DNA of 64,000 bases, from the NCBI GenBank assembly GCA_001179505.1, contig CDMY01000406.1, positions 21,424 to 85,423 of the forward strand, written 5' to 3'. The position numbers and the translations under genes were made by a program. Positions 11,309 through 22,510 of the stretch are shown here, one piece after another (the first letter of the stretch is position 1; every line of letters begins with the position of its first letter). The DNA comes from Vitrella brassicaformis. Lineage: Eukaryota > Sar > Vitrellaceae. The notes under the pieces are model-generated. The model saw only the letters and a program-made list of their open reading frames with translations. It did not search any database and was not told the DNA's origin.

Positions 11309-13547
11309 TCAATCGATCACAATGGCGTCGTCTTTGGCCTTCTTTTTCTTTTTCTTCCTTTTCTTCTTCTTGACCACTCCATCCACCTGGCGGCCCTCAT
11401 CCCCCTCCCCTCCCTCCCCCTCTCCATCGCTCTTGGCCCTGCCCTTCTCCTCCTCTCTGCTCGTATGCACATCCGTGCCCGCAGCAGCCGCTGCTGATGC
11501 GGGCTCAGCTCGGTCCGTTCCCCTGTCCTTGTTTTTCTTCCTCCGTTTCTCCTCCACGTGGGGCTGGCTCTCGTCGTCCTGCCCGTCCCACCCATTCAAA
11601 GCCGCCTCAGCCTCCTCGCCGCTCGGGGCCGCCTCGTCCCTTTTGCGCTTCTTCTTCCTCTTACCCTTGACACCCGCCCCATCCACCACACCATTGACCT
11701 CTCCACCTGCTGAGGAGGCAGCAGCTGCAGCGGCAGCAGCGCTCGACGCAGCGGCCGCTGCCGCTGCCGCCGGTTCCTCCTGCTGCTCGGGCTCCCTCCT
11801 CTTCTTGGCCCTCTTCTTGCTCGGTGGCTGGGCGGCTCCATCAGAAGCTGCAGCAGCTGCAGCTGCTGCGGGCTCTGACTTGACTTGATGCAGCATCTCC
11901 TGCTCGTCGGGCGCCTTCCTTTTCTTTTTCTTTGCTCGCGCAGCCATGTCATCCGCAGGGGCAGGGGCGGATGCAGATGCCGACGCAGATGAAGCGGCCG
12001 CAGCAGCTGCGGCAGCTGCTGGGGGCTGGCCCGCCATGTCTGTTGTTTGCCGTTTCTTCTTCTTTTTGGGTTGGTGGGTCATGTTGTCCATGGGGTGGGG
12101 CGGCTGGCTGCGGGGATTAGAGGGCTGGAACAGAGGGACGAGAGGCCGCAGGACGCCCTCATCGTCGACTGGACCTGCAGAGGGAAAAATCAAGAGGAGT
12201 GGATGAGTGTGTATCCGGGGGGGTGCAGGTGGTGGGTGCGCTGCTTGCTTGCCTGTATCGTTTTGGTCTTTGAGCGATCCATCCAGGTTCATCAGGCCAC
12301 CATCCCTTCCCTCACGCAAACTGACAGATTGACAAGGGATGCCAGTGGTGGATGCGTGGATGGGAGGATGGTTGGTGGGCCCTCGTGTTGCCCACCTGAC
12401 GACGCGGAACTGCACGTAGTCATCGATGCCGATGGACGACTCGGCCGCCGACCTCTCGGCGTCCACCAGGTACCTGTCCATGTCTGGATCGTCGTCGACC
12501 AGGTCTCTCTCCCTCTTGATTTCGCCCTTGACGCGTTCACGCTTGAAGTGCTCTTCATCTTCCTTGGTCAGGTCGATGTCACGGTCGACGGCATTCTTCC
12601 ATCGCGTGAAGAGCGACTGCCCTTCATCGGCCACGCACCACCACCGATTCTGGTCGGCCGGCACACACACAAAAGACAGGAAGGCGGTCGAGTTGGTTGT
12701 GCGTGTGTGGGTGTGCGATGCATCTATCCCGATCAGACCTGTGCATATTTGAGGTACTTGGGCAGCCGCTGCCTCGACACGAAGGCGGGGAAGAGGCCGT
12801 GCACTGTGATAGCTATGTAGTGGCTGCCCACATAATGCACCCGACCAACTGAACAACACGGACCGATTCACATACGTTCGCCTTTGCCAGCATCCGTGCT
12901 GCCCACGGAGAAGGTCTTCTGGCACAGGCTGCCAGACGAGGCACTTGAGCTGGACGTCCACCAGGGTGTACCCTGTGTTGTCGGCGCAGTTGGCCGTCGT
13001 GTAGCCGCACGACTCGAGAGCACGGGCCGAGTGGTGCGCCATCCACACCCCACGGAACTCTGGCAGATACCTGAGGGGACGACGCATTCATCCACAGCCA
13101 CCAATCCAATCCAATCAGCCAGCCAGCCAATGAACCAATGTGTTGATGATGCCTGTCCGCACCTGTGCAGTAGGTTCGAGAGGAAGTACTGAATGCCGGT
13201 CAGCGGCTCGTTCAGAAAACGCGCCTCCAGCTGGACCGTGTTCCTTCAGCCACAGCACAGCACAGCATCAACGCAAAACCCATCCACACTGTCCAATGCA
13301 GCTGCAGTGTTGCCTCATCGGTCGCGTACTTTGCTTCGATGACCACAAACGAGTCGACGTCCACTCCATCGGCATGGAATTCGCTCGCCATGTTGTGCAG
13401 CTGTGCCACGGGGCTAGAGTCGGTCCTGGCGAGTCTTGCGTCAAGGTGTGGGGCGAGCTCCCGCCTGGAGCGGAGGATGAAGGGCACCACCTTGCTGCGC
13501 TTGATGGGGCGGCAGGTCACCACTTCCCAAGGCCGCTCGTCATCCAT
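11309..13547 (-). CDS. RNA polymerase I subunit A43-like protein with basic tail
   Basis: ATG at 13545-13547, stop at 11309-11311, several exons. The conserved part matches the Rpb7/A43 N-terminal fold followed by an OB region: LEARFLNEPLTGIQYFLSNL then YLPEFRGVWMAHHSA, like the 'L..pL.GI...L...L.......GVvL.Y' of A43, and VGRVHYVGSHYIAITVHG plus LFPAFVSRQR, like 'G.V...g..hi.l.v.g.F.A.I'. A43 pairs with A14 to form the Pol I stalk that contacts the initiation factor Rrn3. The C-terminal half is disordered: repeated Lys-rich clusters (KKKKRK, KKKKRKKKKKKAK) alternate with poly-Ala runs, fitting nucleolar targeting. The tail is much longer than in fungi and animals. Divergent from family member A. 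Confidence 0.68.
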
Positions 13548-13915
13548 TCAATCAATGGATCACGGACACACGCGGAGGGCACCGGGGCTGCCCTTCGAGG
13601 CTAGCTGACGACGAAGGTGAGTGAGCATCTCCCAAGCATCTCCTGAAATGCGTCGATGAGTCGGATGAAATCGCATTGGCGAATATCGGCCCTGATGCTT
13701 CAGCATCTCTATCAACACGTCCGTGGCAGTTGCTTGAAGCCGGTCTTGTCGAAACAATTGTCTAGAAGAAAATGCGAGCTCAAAATTGCAGATCTGCGAG
13801 CTTAGCTGCAAGGACAAGAGTGCACTCAAGTCTCCGTCTCACCGTGAGGCGCTCAGGTGACCCGTGCTTCTGCTGCCGACCTCATCCATTCAAGGCATCC
13901 ATTCCAGCATCCGGG

Positions 13916-15229
13916 ATGAAGAGAAAGGCGGCACGCACGGCGAGGCAAGCGGCTGAGCAGCAGCCATCCGCATCCGCATCAGCTGCACAGCAGTCACGCC
14001 TGACAGCGTGTCCCGACGGCGTTGTCTTGATGGTCTGCGGATTCCTGGGCGCCGATGTGGCCGCCTTCCGCCTGACCTGCCAGCGCAACAAGGGGCTCAT
14101 CACGGTCACATTCCTCACTCATCGCGTCAACGGCATTCTGCGGGCCAACCACATGGACGGAGTGCTGCGTGTCCAGCCGCCCAATGAGGGCCGACGGCTG
14201 CGTCGACATCTGGGCCAGCTGACCTTTGTGTTGGGGCTCATCTATGTGCTGGAGAACGGCGGCCTGTGGGAGCGGTGGGCGCCTCTGTTTTGGCTGGGCA
14301 GGAGCCACGGCCGCATCAGCACACTGCCGGCGACGCTGTCGAGTGACGACCTGCAGAAGGTTGGCGGCAAGGCGGTCTTCAATGGGCGATGTGAGGCGGT
14401 CCGGCAGTGGTCACTGTTCGGGCCACAAGTTCAACGAGCAAAACGACGCTGAGATGACGCTGTGGCGCACCCGGCACGGCCGCGAGCAGATGGGGTCATT
14501 CAGCCTGACCGTGTACACGGAGCAGACACTGCCGGCCAACCACCCCTTCCCATTTGACGATAGAAACCCTCCGGGTGGGCGGGTCAGGGGAGAGGGATAG
14601 TTGTGCCGTCTCATCTGTCTGTCTGTCTTTTCTTGCGTTTTGCAGTCCGCATGAGAGACGTCCTCTCGGCCTCGTTTCGGGATGCTGTGGTCAGATGGTA
14701 AGTAAGGACAGAGACCAGCGAAAAGAAGACAAAGACAACACCCGGCTGCGGTTGGTTTGACTGATTGATTGGTCAGTATGCGTGACTGCCGTGCGACACG
14801 ATACGTCACGACCAAATTTGCCCTGCCGGGGCATCAAGACCGAAGTGTTAGTCACCAGATTGATTCCACAGGCCTACATGAAATTGCCCTGTCTCTCTTC
14901 ATCTGTGTGTGAATGTGTGCTTGGTTCAGAGAGAGCTGGTGACGCAGGCGCCGCCCATTTGGGGCTGCACTATAGCCTCGTCCCATGTGATGCCGCCCGG
15001 CGGACCTCGTCAGCGCGTCGTTGTGGTCTGTGGCGACCAGCCGGGAGACACGTTTGCCGCCCACATCTACTTGTATCTGCACGGTGCGACGGCGAGCACC
15101 GCCCTGTTCACCACAGAGAGGGCACAGGGCGGGGTGCGGAAGCCCATGACTGTGGCGAGGGTGCGGCAGCGGCTGGGCAATGACGACATGCAGGCGATCT
15201 TTGAAGACTCGCTGAACCAATTTGCGTGA
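13916..15229 (+). pseudogene. Family member A (F-box-like head), frame broken
   Basis: First of four paralogues in this window (others at 25884, 54994 and 61441, all on the - strand). The N-terminus MKRKAARTARQAAEQQ is followed by an F-box-like stretch (CPDGVVLMVCGFLGADVAAF). The family core then appears: SDDLQKVGGKAVFNGRCEAV, QTLPANHPF and the final exons TQAPPIWGCTIASSH, DTFAAHIYLYLHG and LFTTERAQ, ending in NQFA at 15229. At about 14420 the frame shifts: RQWSLF in one frame continues as GHKFNEQND in the next, at a GGG run, so one extra G separates them compared with the paralogues. This is either a sequencing error or a young pseudogene. The other splice borders look intact. The function of the family is unknown. 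Confidence 0.6.
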
Positions 15230-15787
15230 ATGAGAGGGGTGGTGCATGGAATGAATGAATGAAGGGTGCTTGGGTGGTCAAGGACGTGGCTCTTGGGGAT
15301 TTTCACGAGGCAGAGAACGGGAGGGAAAGAGGGTGTGGGTACATCTGCGTCGGCCGTCTGTCGGCAGTTGCGAGCAAGGATGGTGTCAGGGGCCGTGGCT
15401 GTGTGGGGAGAGGGAAGACAAGGCAGGTTAGTTGTCGCCATCAGGTGTTTTTGAGTAAGCTGCTGTTGATGAGTGAGGTGGGGGAGTGAATGAGAAGAGG
15501 AAGCAGAGAGGGAGGGGCCTGTCTGTCTGTCTGCCTGTCTGTCTGTCTGTCTGTCTGTCTGAGGGTTGGGTTGTTTGCATGTGTTGTGTTTGTGTGCAGG
15601 AGTCTTTGGCTTTCGTGCCTGCACACCGCGGCTGGGGGTTTGACACTCTGACTCTCTCCACTCCCTCACACTTAAGTGAAAGCGTCATTTACACCACACC
15701 ACGTGTCAGTCAGGGAATTCATCGCCCGCCTACATGGCACACACACTCAGGGATCAGACACATAGGCCACAAACCACACGACACACA
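15230..15787. other. Intergenic region between convergent genes
   Basis: Contains a (CTGT)n tract at 15519-15561 and otherwise unremarkable sequence. No supported exon. Confidence 0.45.
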
Positions 15788-17902
15788 TCAGTCACGTATG
15801 ACGAATATCGCTGGAGGGCGGCACCCATCTCTGCCTCTTAACCTGCATGCCCATGGTCGTCTGCCTCCCACCCAAAACGCCCACTGAATCAACCACATCC
15901 CGAGGAAAACCACCACAAACAAGTACCCGATGAAAAACACCCACATAACGAAATGTAGGAAAGAGTACATCACAAGCCACAGTAGCAGTAGGAAAGAGTA
16001 CGTCACAAGCAACAAACATGACCAATATATGCAGTTGAACGCATCAGCCACACAGCCACATGCACGGCCAAGGAGCGACGATCCCTTGTACTTCCGCATG
16101 GTCCTTTTGTTTTGGGCCGAGAAAGGCATTTCCAACGGCGTTTTCCCCTGTTGGCATGCACGAGACGAGTGCGACACTGAGCTTCCGGGGAATATTTGCT
16201 CACTTGATTGTTTTTTATCTCCAAGAGACCTGCGCCGCCCCACTCAAGCCTGACACCCACCCACACCCACAGCAGGAGAGAAAAATTCTGTAGTTGTGAT
16301 GCTCGCATCTTTCATCAGTGTCTCTCACAACTTAGCCACAAGTTTGGGGCCGCGTCTGTTGCCGAAGAAGATAAAGGGCATACCCATGAAGAGGACGACT
16401 GTCAGCACTGCAGAGCAGAAGCAGAACTTCGTGGCTGGCTGCACACCTTGTTCTGTGATATAGTACATACCACGACTTACAGCACAGTGAAGTGCCGTGT
16501 TTCCATCCTTGGTATGCCGTTTGCAGGGAGAGAGACACAGACAATTGAACACATAGAGTCATCCTCCATTGTTGTCTTTACATCTGTCCCTCACTTTGGC
16601 CTGCTGCGTCAGTAGGTGTTTCCCTCCTTTGGCATACATCGCCTCCAAGGCATCACTTCCCCCCAATTTTGTGCAAGCGATGAATGGCGTCGCACCAGGA
16701 GCAGGGGCAAGGCCTTGTCTGTCTCTGTCATTGTTTTTCATTTCCAGTAGGGGCGCCCCACCCCACGCCAATCTATTCGACACAAAAGAGAGTGAGAACG
16801 GAATATTCACGTCGTTTATCTGTGTGTCTCACAGCTGAGCCAAAGCTTCGCGATGATTCCCCTCTCCAGCCAAATCGAGCGCCGTGGCGCCATCCTGCAT
16901 GTGATGGACAAAAGGGAAGAGCACTCAGCAAGGCGAGAAGCGTGTGTGTCTTCATCTGTGTGTCTCACGCTGTCCTGTTGGGTGAGTATGTCATTCCCCC
17001 CTTTGGAATGCATCGCCCGCATCGTGTCAACTTGACCGCACCGGGCGGCACCGATGAATGGCGTCTCGCCAAACTGCACGCACACACATACGCAAAATCG
17101 ACACAGCGAGGCATCCGAAAGATGTTTGCACTGTTACCTTCATTGTGCGTGCATCGAGCAGCTTAGGGTCCCACGCCAGCAGCTGACTGACGGCCGCAGT
17201 ACGGCCAGCGGTGGCGGCAAAATGCAGGGCAGTCCACTTATCATTCTGCATTTCATCATATTACAGCAACACACGCCTGATCATTACCACCAGAGCTTTC
17301 ACTGTATTGGCACCAGGTCTGTTTGCTCCAAGATGGACGGGCCATATTTCTCAAACATCAGGGTCATGATCTGCGTATGGCCTTTCTCCGCCGCCCTCAG
17401 GAAGGGAGTCATTCCGGTCTGCGCAAGGCAAATGCAAATCAGAGGTTCCCTCGTTGTTACGGGCCCTTGATAGCATTTGACCTTGAAGCAGAAGAATCGA
17501 GCTCTCCTGTCGTCGAGGATTCTCGGCCCACGGAGGTTGAGCAGCTGAGCAACCGATGTGATATCACCAGCATTCACTGCCGCGTGGATGTTTCGCTGCA
17601 AAAGATACGCAACAATCGTGAGAAGCAGGAGGGATCAGCCTTGCTCCTTCGATATTACGTATTTGATCTCTGCCGGCAACGCTTCGTCATCGATTGTCAG
17701 GACGACATCGGTCTGCCCATACAAAGGCGACAAGTACAAGAAGGTGCGTGAGACATGACTCACGTAGTCGTCCCGTACATCTTTGATTTTTTGGCGGAGT
17801 GTGCTTGGCCTGGATTTGTGCCGGAGTGTGCAGTGTGTGCTTGACCCGGGAGCCTGCACACACAACACAGGCAGCAGAATGTAATGTCGATCGTTGGTCC
17901 AT
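15788..17902 (-). CDS. Ankyrin-repeat protein with hydrophobic C-terminus
   Basis: A series of short exons on the minus strand encodes ankyrin-like repeats: NIHAAVNAGDITSVAQLLNL, GMTPFLRAAEKGHTQIM, KWTALHFAATAGRTAAVSQL, GETPFIGAARCGQVDTM, ATALDLAGEGNHREALAQL, ATPFIACTKLGGSDALEAM and GNTALHCAVSRG. Two exons share WGGA.LLE.KNN, an internal duplication. An exon at about 17640-17868 (KIKDVRDDYV, VVLTIDDEALPAEIKY) precedes the repeats. Two C-termini are possible. A reading stopping at 16325 ends in one membrane-like segment (CFCSAVLTVVLFMGMPFIFF). Splicing on to the exon stopping at 15788 adds GKTPLEMPFSAQNKRTMRKY and several Leu/Phe/Trp-rich segments that could span a membrane. Start and 3' end are uncertain. 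Ankyrin repeats mediate protein binding; the partner is unknown. Confidence 0.55.
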
Positions 17903-18079
17903 CTGTCTACAGACCAGTCCCCGCTTGAGGTGAGGTCGATGCCAGGGTGCTGGGCGGTCCCGTCGTGGTGGTAGCCATGCTCATGTGGGCACCCGATGAA
18001 GGGCCGACGGGATACTCAGCAGCAGGAGAGACAGAAGGCGAAGGCTTCGACTCCGGGACTGCATGCATTTGAAAGGGCA

Positions 18080-19593
18080 TCAGGCAATGGCGACTCTGCC
18101 GCATTGTAGGCGCAGCGGAATCAATGCACCTGTCTCTTTCGACGGACCAGACGGAACGTCCAGCTTGGCCAGCACCTGCCGACCAGAGACAGGACGTCAG
18201 ACGTTTGGCATCGCTTGTGGTTTCTCCCTGTCGTGTGTGCATCGGGTACCTCTTTGGCTGTGGGGCGATCGGCCGGACAAAAGGCAAAACAACTCTGATC
18301 AACAATCACGATGAGAAGGGACGTGCAGTGCCCATAAGGATTCTCTTCATCTTGGTTTGCCTCGATGGGATTCTTGATTCGCGCGGGCAGAGATGCTGGG
18401 ATTTCCGGAATCTGACAGGGAGAAGGAGACATAGATTTGTGTACGATGCCTTATAAGTCTGATAGCGGTACCTCTTTATTGACGACCACTTTCGTAAATA
18501 TAATCGGCAAGCCTTTCCCCTCAAAAGGCGGCCGACCTGTAGGATACGTTCGCCATCTTGTCTTGTGTCTCACTTGGTTTTCGTGTCTCCTGACCTCCAT
18601 GCAGCTGAACCGCAATTCCTCCAATCGCCCATATATCCGCCTTCTCAGACAGCTTGTCCACTGCATATGCACACACACGATGGAGCGATCTGCTGTGCAT
18701 TTGCGGACTTACGGTCCGTGTCAAACCCCTCGGAAGGCATGTAGTTGGGCGTCCCACCGGCTGCACACCACACGAACTGCGCTACGCATTTGTTTGTCGG
18801 CGTGAATACTTGCGGTGAGAATCGTCTTTCTCTGAGCCCCGCGAATCATTCCGAAATCCGAAATCTTAATGGTCAGGTTCCTATCCAGCTGACAAGCATT
18901 CGGAACAACGAGAGACTTGGGATACCATGAAAGAAGAGGAATTCTGCCGTAACCGACCAGTAGGTTTTCTGGCTTCAGGTCTCTGTGCACGACGTTCCGA
19001 CTATGGAGATACTGCACACCCTCGCATATCTGACAGCAGCCGCCACATACAAACGAGACGCGTCACGGATCTCCTCTTCTCATGTGTCTCCGGCACCTCT
19101 CTCAGGAGCCTGTCTCGCACGTCCGGCGGCGGGGGTCCATTCTTCGCCAGGTAGGACGCCAGCGAGCCGCCCTCACACAACTCTGACGAACAAGCGGCAC
19201 ATGGAGAAAGCTAGGAGGACGATAAAAAATGGGCTGGGTACCCGCCACAATCATGAGGCCATGCTTGTCGTCTCTGCAGACGCCCTTCAGCTGCACGATG
19301 TTGGGGTGACGGAGCTGCGTCATCGGCAAGGCCTCTTTGAGCACCTCCATGAACTGCTCGGACTCCCGGAGCTCTTCATTGCCTTTGTAGACCTTGACCG
19401 CCACGGGCTGCCCTCGCAGCTCTCCCCTGTAGACCTTCCCGAACGCTCCCTCGCCTGGGTGGCAAGCAGACGCACCATGATGATTCCCCAGATATCCCTT
19501 GTGGGGTTCATGGGGCTGACCGAGCTCGGTGTCGCTCACAGTGAGGTCCTTGGGGTCAATCACCAAGTCAGCCAGTGACACCAAGTCAGTCAT
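18080..19593 (-). CDS. Protein kinase, TKL-like
   Basis: ATG at 19591-19593; exons span a whole kinase domain. The Gly loop [12 protein letters not shown] forms when a short intron is removed. Further landmarks are VAVKVYKG with the ATP-binding Lys; [29 protein letters not shown], the hinge; [13 protein letters not shown], the catalytic loop; [10 protein letters not shown], with [13 protein letters not shown], the APE-equivalent region; [23 protein letters not shown]; and RPTAKEVLAKL. The stop is at 18080-18082, soon after the domain. The order and the 'HPNIV.L.G' style suggest the tyrosine-kinase-like group of Ser/Thr kinases. An unusual insert of about 20 residues ([16 protein letters not shown]) sits between the catalytic loop and DFG; it may instead be an unspliced intron. 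Head-to-head with the methyltransferase-like gene, 180 bases apart. Confidence 0.85.
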
Positions 19594-19773
19594 ATTGGAA
19601 GCGTGGGGGGCTGTGAGGTCTGACAACCACCAGGCGAGAAGGGTCAAACGGCCGTCAAACGCCGGATCAAGCTCGCTCTCGCTCCCTGTTGTGCTTGAAT
19701 GCAGCGTCACGGTGAACGTGAACTGGGTGGGACTTGACGGACATAGACCTCACAACGACACCGAGCACAACGA

Positions 19774-20658
19774 ATGAGAAGGACGACAGCACGACGGCCC
19801 CCGAAGGCAGGAAGGGCCTGCCTGACAGCCCTTGTCGTGGCCGTGCTCATGGGGCTCCTCCTTTTCTGGTGCTGGACGGCCTTGCTCGAGCCGGCGCTGC
19901 TTAAGAGGATGCAGAGAGGCGTCTGGTTCGTGTATCTAAAGCCCTCGGCACACCTCTGGGACACTCTGCACGCAGCTGCTGACCCGCAAGGCGGCTTGTG
20001 GGGCTACAAGGCGAACGTCCACGGTGAAATCGACACCTTTATCTCAGCGAGACACCCGCATTATCGCTCTCTCTGGGATACGGCATGCAACTTGGGATAC
20101 CTCCTGACGCGGCTGGCCCATAGTCATCCTAATGCGACGCATTACGGCAGCGATATCAGCCCTTTGATGGTCAACGTCACGCAGAAGAGATGTGATGGCC
20201 ACTGTGTCACCGCTCCCTCCGACCTATTCTCCCTCCAACAGCACGACACACGTCTGCCAAGAGCATTCCCACGGGCGTTCGACTTGGTTATCGTGTCGGA
20301 TGTGCTGTACTATGCCAAGTGGCGCGGCCTCCCCCCGGTACTCTGGCAGTATGGCCTTCTTCCAAGCTGGCTCATCTCTGCTTCCCAGCATTCATTCTGG
20401 GACCGTTTGAGAAGCCTGGCGTGTTCTGAGGTCATTCTATCAAATCACGAGAACAATCCGGCTGTGTTGGGGCTGATGACAGCCATGGGCGCCACCCCCG
20501 TGATGCCCAAGAAGACGATATGGACAGCTAAAGGGACCGCTCCGCGCGAGGCTTGCAATGGGAGTGGCGAGGAGGAGAGAGACGCAGTGGTTGGCTCCTC
20601 TAGTGTGTCTCACATGAAGGGGAAACCACGGGGATTTGCTCTTGCGCCTGGCCGCTGA
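19774..20658 (+). CDS. Membrane-anchored methyltransferase-like protein
   Basis: A single exon of 294 residues. Residues about 15-36 form one membrane segment (CLTALVVAVLMGLLLFWCW) after an Arg/Lys-rich N-terminus, predicting a type II anchor with the domain in a lumen or outside. The rest has class I SAM-methyltransferase features. WDTACNLGYLLTRLA is at the motif I position but lacks the usual Gly-x-Gly, THYGSDISPLMV places an Asp at the end of strand 2, and AFDLVIVSDVLYYAKW matches motif IV. The similarity looks like NodS-type or other small-molecule methyltransferases. The weak motif I raises doubt about activity. Starts 180 bases from the divergent kinase. Confidence 0.62.
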   Translation: MRRTTARRPPKAGRACLTALVVAVLMGLLLFWCWTALLEPALLKRMQRGVWFVYLKPSAHLWDTLHAAADPQGGLWGYKANVHGEIDTFISARHPHYRSLWDTACNLGYLLTRLAHSHPNATHYGSDISPLMVNVTQKRCDGHCVTAPSDLFSLQQHDTRLPRAFPRAFDLVIVSDVLYYAKWRGLPPVLWQYGLLPSWLISASQHSFWDRLRSLACSEVILSNHENNPAVLGLMTAMGATPVMPKKTIWTAKGTAPREACNGSGEEERDAVVGSSSVSHMKGKPRGFALAPGR

Positions 20659-20962
20659 TAAGTGGGTTGTTGCATGCATATCGTTCATGGAACAACACGA
20701 ACACACCACCGACCTGCGTATCAGGGACCATGCTATCTGAGAATTCATGAGCGTCAATGTCGATATGCGTCCGAGCTCTACGTGTCTGATGAAGTATAGA
20801 TGTCCATCGGCAAGGTGTCAGACAAGACAGATGTCCTTCTCCCACACTCAAACCACACCCACACGCACATCGTTGGGAACATTTTTGTTGGCATGCCATG
20901 TGAGGCACCACTCGTCCATCCAAGTTGCCAGCCCCCACAGTGATGGCCAGTGCATACATTCA
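20659..20962. other. Convergent intergenic region
   Basis: About 300 bases between the stops of the methyltransferase-like gene (+) and the dynein-stalk gene (-). No feature seen. Confidence 0.45.
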
Positions 20963-21599
20963 TCATGCCTTTGCCTCATTGTAAAAGGCGTGCGTCCACG
21001 CACAGAGAGACTTGGCGGCCTTGGACTGCCTGCCGACATTGTCAGGGGTGTAGTCGGCATTGTCAATGCACTTCTGCAGCTTGTCCAGCACCGCCGTCGA
21101 TACGTTGTCACTGCTCACGCCCTTCAATCGATCCAAAAACGATGGCTGACACAGACAAGGAGACAGGGACAGACACACAGACAGAGACATCGACAGACAT
21201 TGTGAGATAGATAAGCGATGCGCCGTCTGCAAGGCATACGTCAGAAAGCACTTTCTGGACCACGTGCCAGTCGGTTCCTTCCCCGAGGATGGTGTTCACA
21301 GCCTCCATAGTCATCCTGCATGTGCAATGCGCCAAGGGAAGTGGGAGACAAAAGGAAGACCTTTTGTGTCTTTCGATTACTTGACGAGTGGAGGCGGGAC
21401 GGGGAGACTCTTAAGTTCTGTCACTTGACTCTGAACGTGGGCGCAGAGTAGATGCAGAGGCTGCCCGCAGCGGCTGTCCTTCACCCACCTTGTCAACGCG
21501 AGCAAGGGCGGCTGATGCTGAAGGAAGCAGAAGCAAACGTGGAAAAGGAAACAGAAGCGAGAGGAGGAAACGGCACCGTGCAGCTGTGTGCTTACCCAT
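20963..21599 (-). CDS. Mini-protein made only of a dynein heavy-chain stalk segment
   Basis: Five exons give about 113 residues from an ATG at 21597-21599 to a stop at 20963-20965, with clean GT/AG introns; the first exon is only ATGG. Almost the whole protein aligns by eye with axonemal dynein heavy chain just past the AAA4-side stalk coiled coil: ELKSLPVPPPLVK, MEAVNTILGE, VVQKVLSD, PSFLDRLKGVSSDNVS and DYTPDNVGRQSKAAKSLCAW. In a full heavy chain (over 4000 residues) this joins the coiled coil to the microtubule-binding tip. No AAA motor module, P-loop or tail is present nearby. It is either a relic of a degraded heavy-chain gene whose introns still look functional, or a small expressed stalk-like protein. 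Divergent from the coiled-coil gene, 118 bases apart. Confidence 0.72.
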
Positions 21600-21717
21600 G
21601 GTGCGATGGGAAGCTGGGAGCCTTCCGGAAGACTGCTTCCGGAAGACTGGGGGCCCCGGGGGCAGAAATGCAAGCTAAGCCGTCTCCACAGAACGGGACA
21701 TCAGGCAGCCTCTAGCG

Positions 21718-22289
21718 ATGACGTCCTCTCTCTCTGGCCCCCCAGAGGCCGGCTCTGTGTCGCTGAGTGCCACTGGGCTGAAGGGCAAGGTCGGCGCCCT
21801 CGCCAACTCGCTGTCGGTCGCCTGCGAAGAACTCCATGGTCAGTCACGGAACACAGCACAGAGAGCCCTTGTCTGCAGAGGGGCCTCACTTCCAATCGCT
21901 CTTGTGTTGTTTGTGGTGCAGTTGACCGCAGCATTCTGGACACCATCAGGGGGGAGAGGGAGCTAAGGCAAGGGGAGCTGCAGGTGCAGCTTGATGAGGC
22001 CAGGCGGTTCTTCCAAGCAGAAATACAGGCATACACACACGAGGACGACACACACGTGACGCACACACTCACAATTCATGTGTGTCCCTGTCTGTCGTGG
22101 TGGATTGGATGACGCATGTAGAGAATGGAGGAGGAGTTTCGCGCACAGGCTCAGCTGCAGAAGACGGAGAACGGCCGCATCCAGCAGTCTGTCACCTCTC
22201 TCAAGGCGGAGAAGACCAGCCTCCACCAGCAGATTCTCTCACTGCAAAGGCGTATCGAGGAAATAGAGGAGGAAGTGGGGCATGACTGA
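21718..22289 (+). CDS. Small coiled-coil protein
   Basis: Three exons encode about 130 residues, starting MTSSLSGPPEAGS. From about residue 40 the protein is heptad-patterned to the end: SILDTIRGERELRQGELQVQ, RMEEEFRAQAQLQKTENGRI and SLKAEKTSLHQQILSLQRRI, ending EEIEEEVGHD at 22289. The pattern recalls SF-assemblin-type striated-fibre proteins of algal and apicomplexan flagellar roots or division fibres, but the match is only coiled-coil style. Joining exons 2 and 3 in phase requires a GC donor (CAG/gc at about 22029) with a TAG acceptor at 22121-22123. A downstream GT donor would instead add about 10 Thr/His-rich residues. Its divergent partner is a dynein-stalk fragment, so a cytoskeletal setting is possible. 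Confidence 0.6.
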
Positions 22290-22510
22290 CTGATTGGACG
22301 GGGCAAAGTGTGTGCGGGGGCTTGTGTGTGGACGACCGTCTGAACTTGCCGTGAAATACCTAGGACGATTCGCATGGAGAGAGAGCATCGAGAGCATGAA
22401 CATGTCCTTTAGACACACACGCAGCAGCCCACACGTCTACGTCTGTACGAACACGGGTCGCATCATGAATAGATGCACTGCTCACGCACACACCCATCCC
22501 TCAGCCCTGG

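Noticed and set aside
11142-11888. 248-codon frame on + strand, Ser/Phe/Ala-rich
   Set aside because: Reverse of the Lys/Ala-rich tail of the RPA43-like gene.
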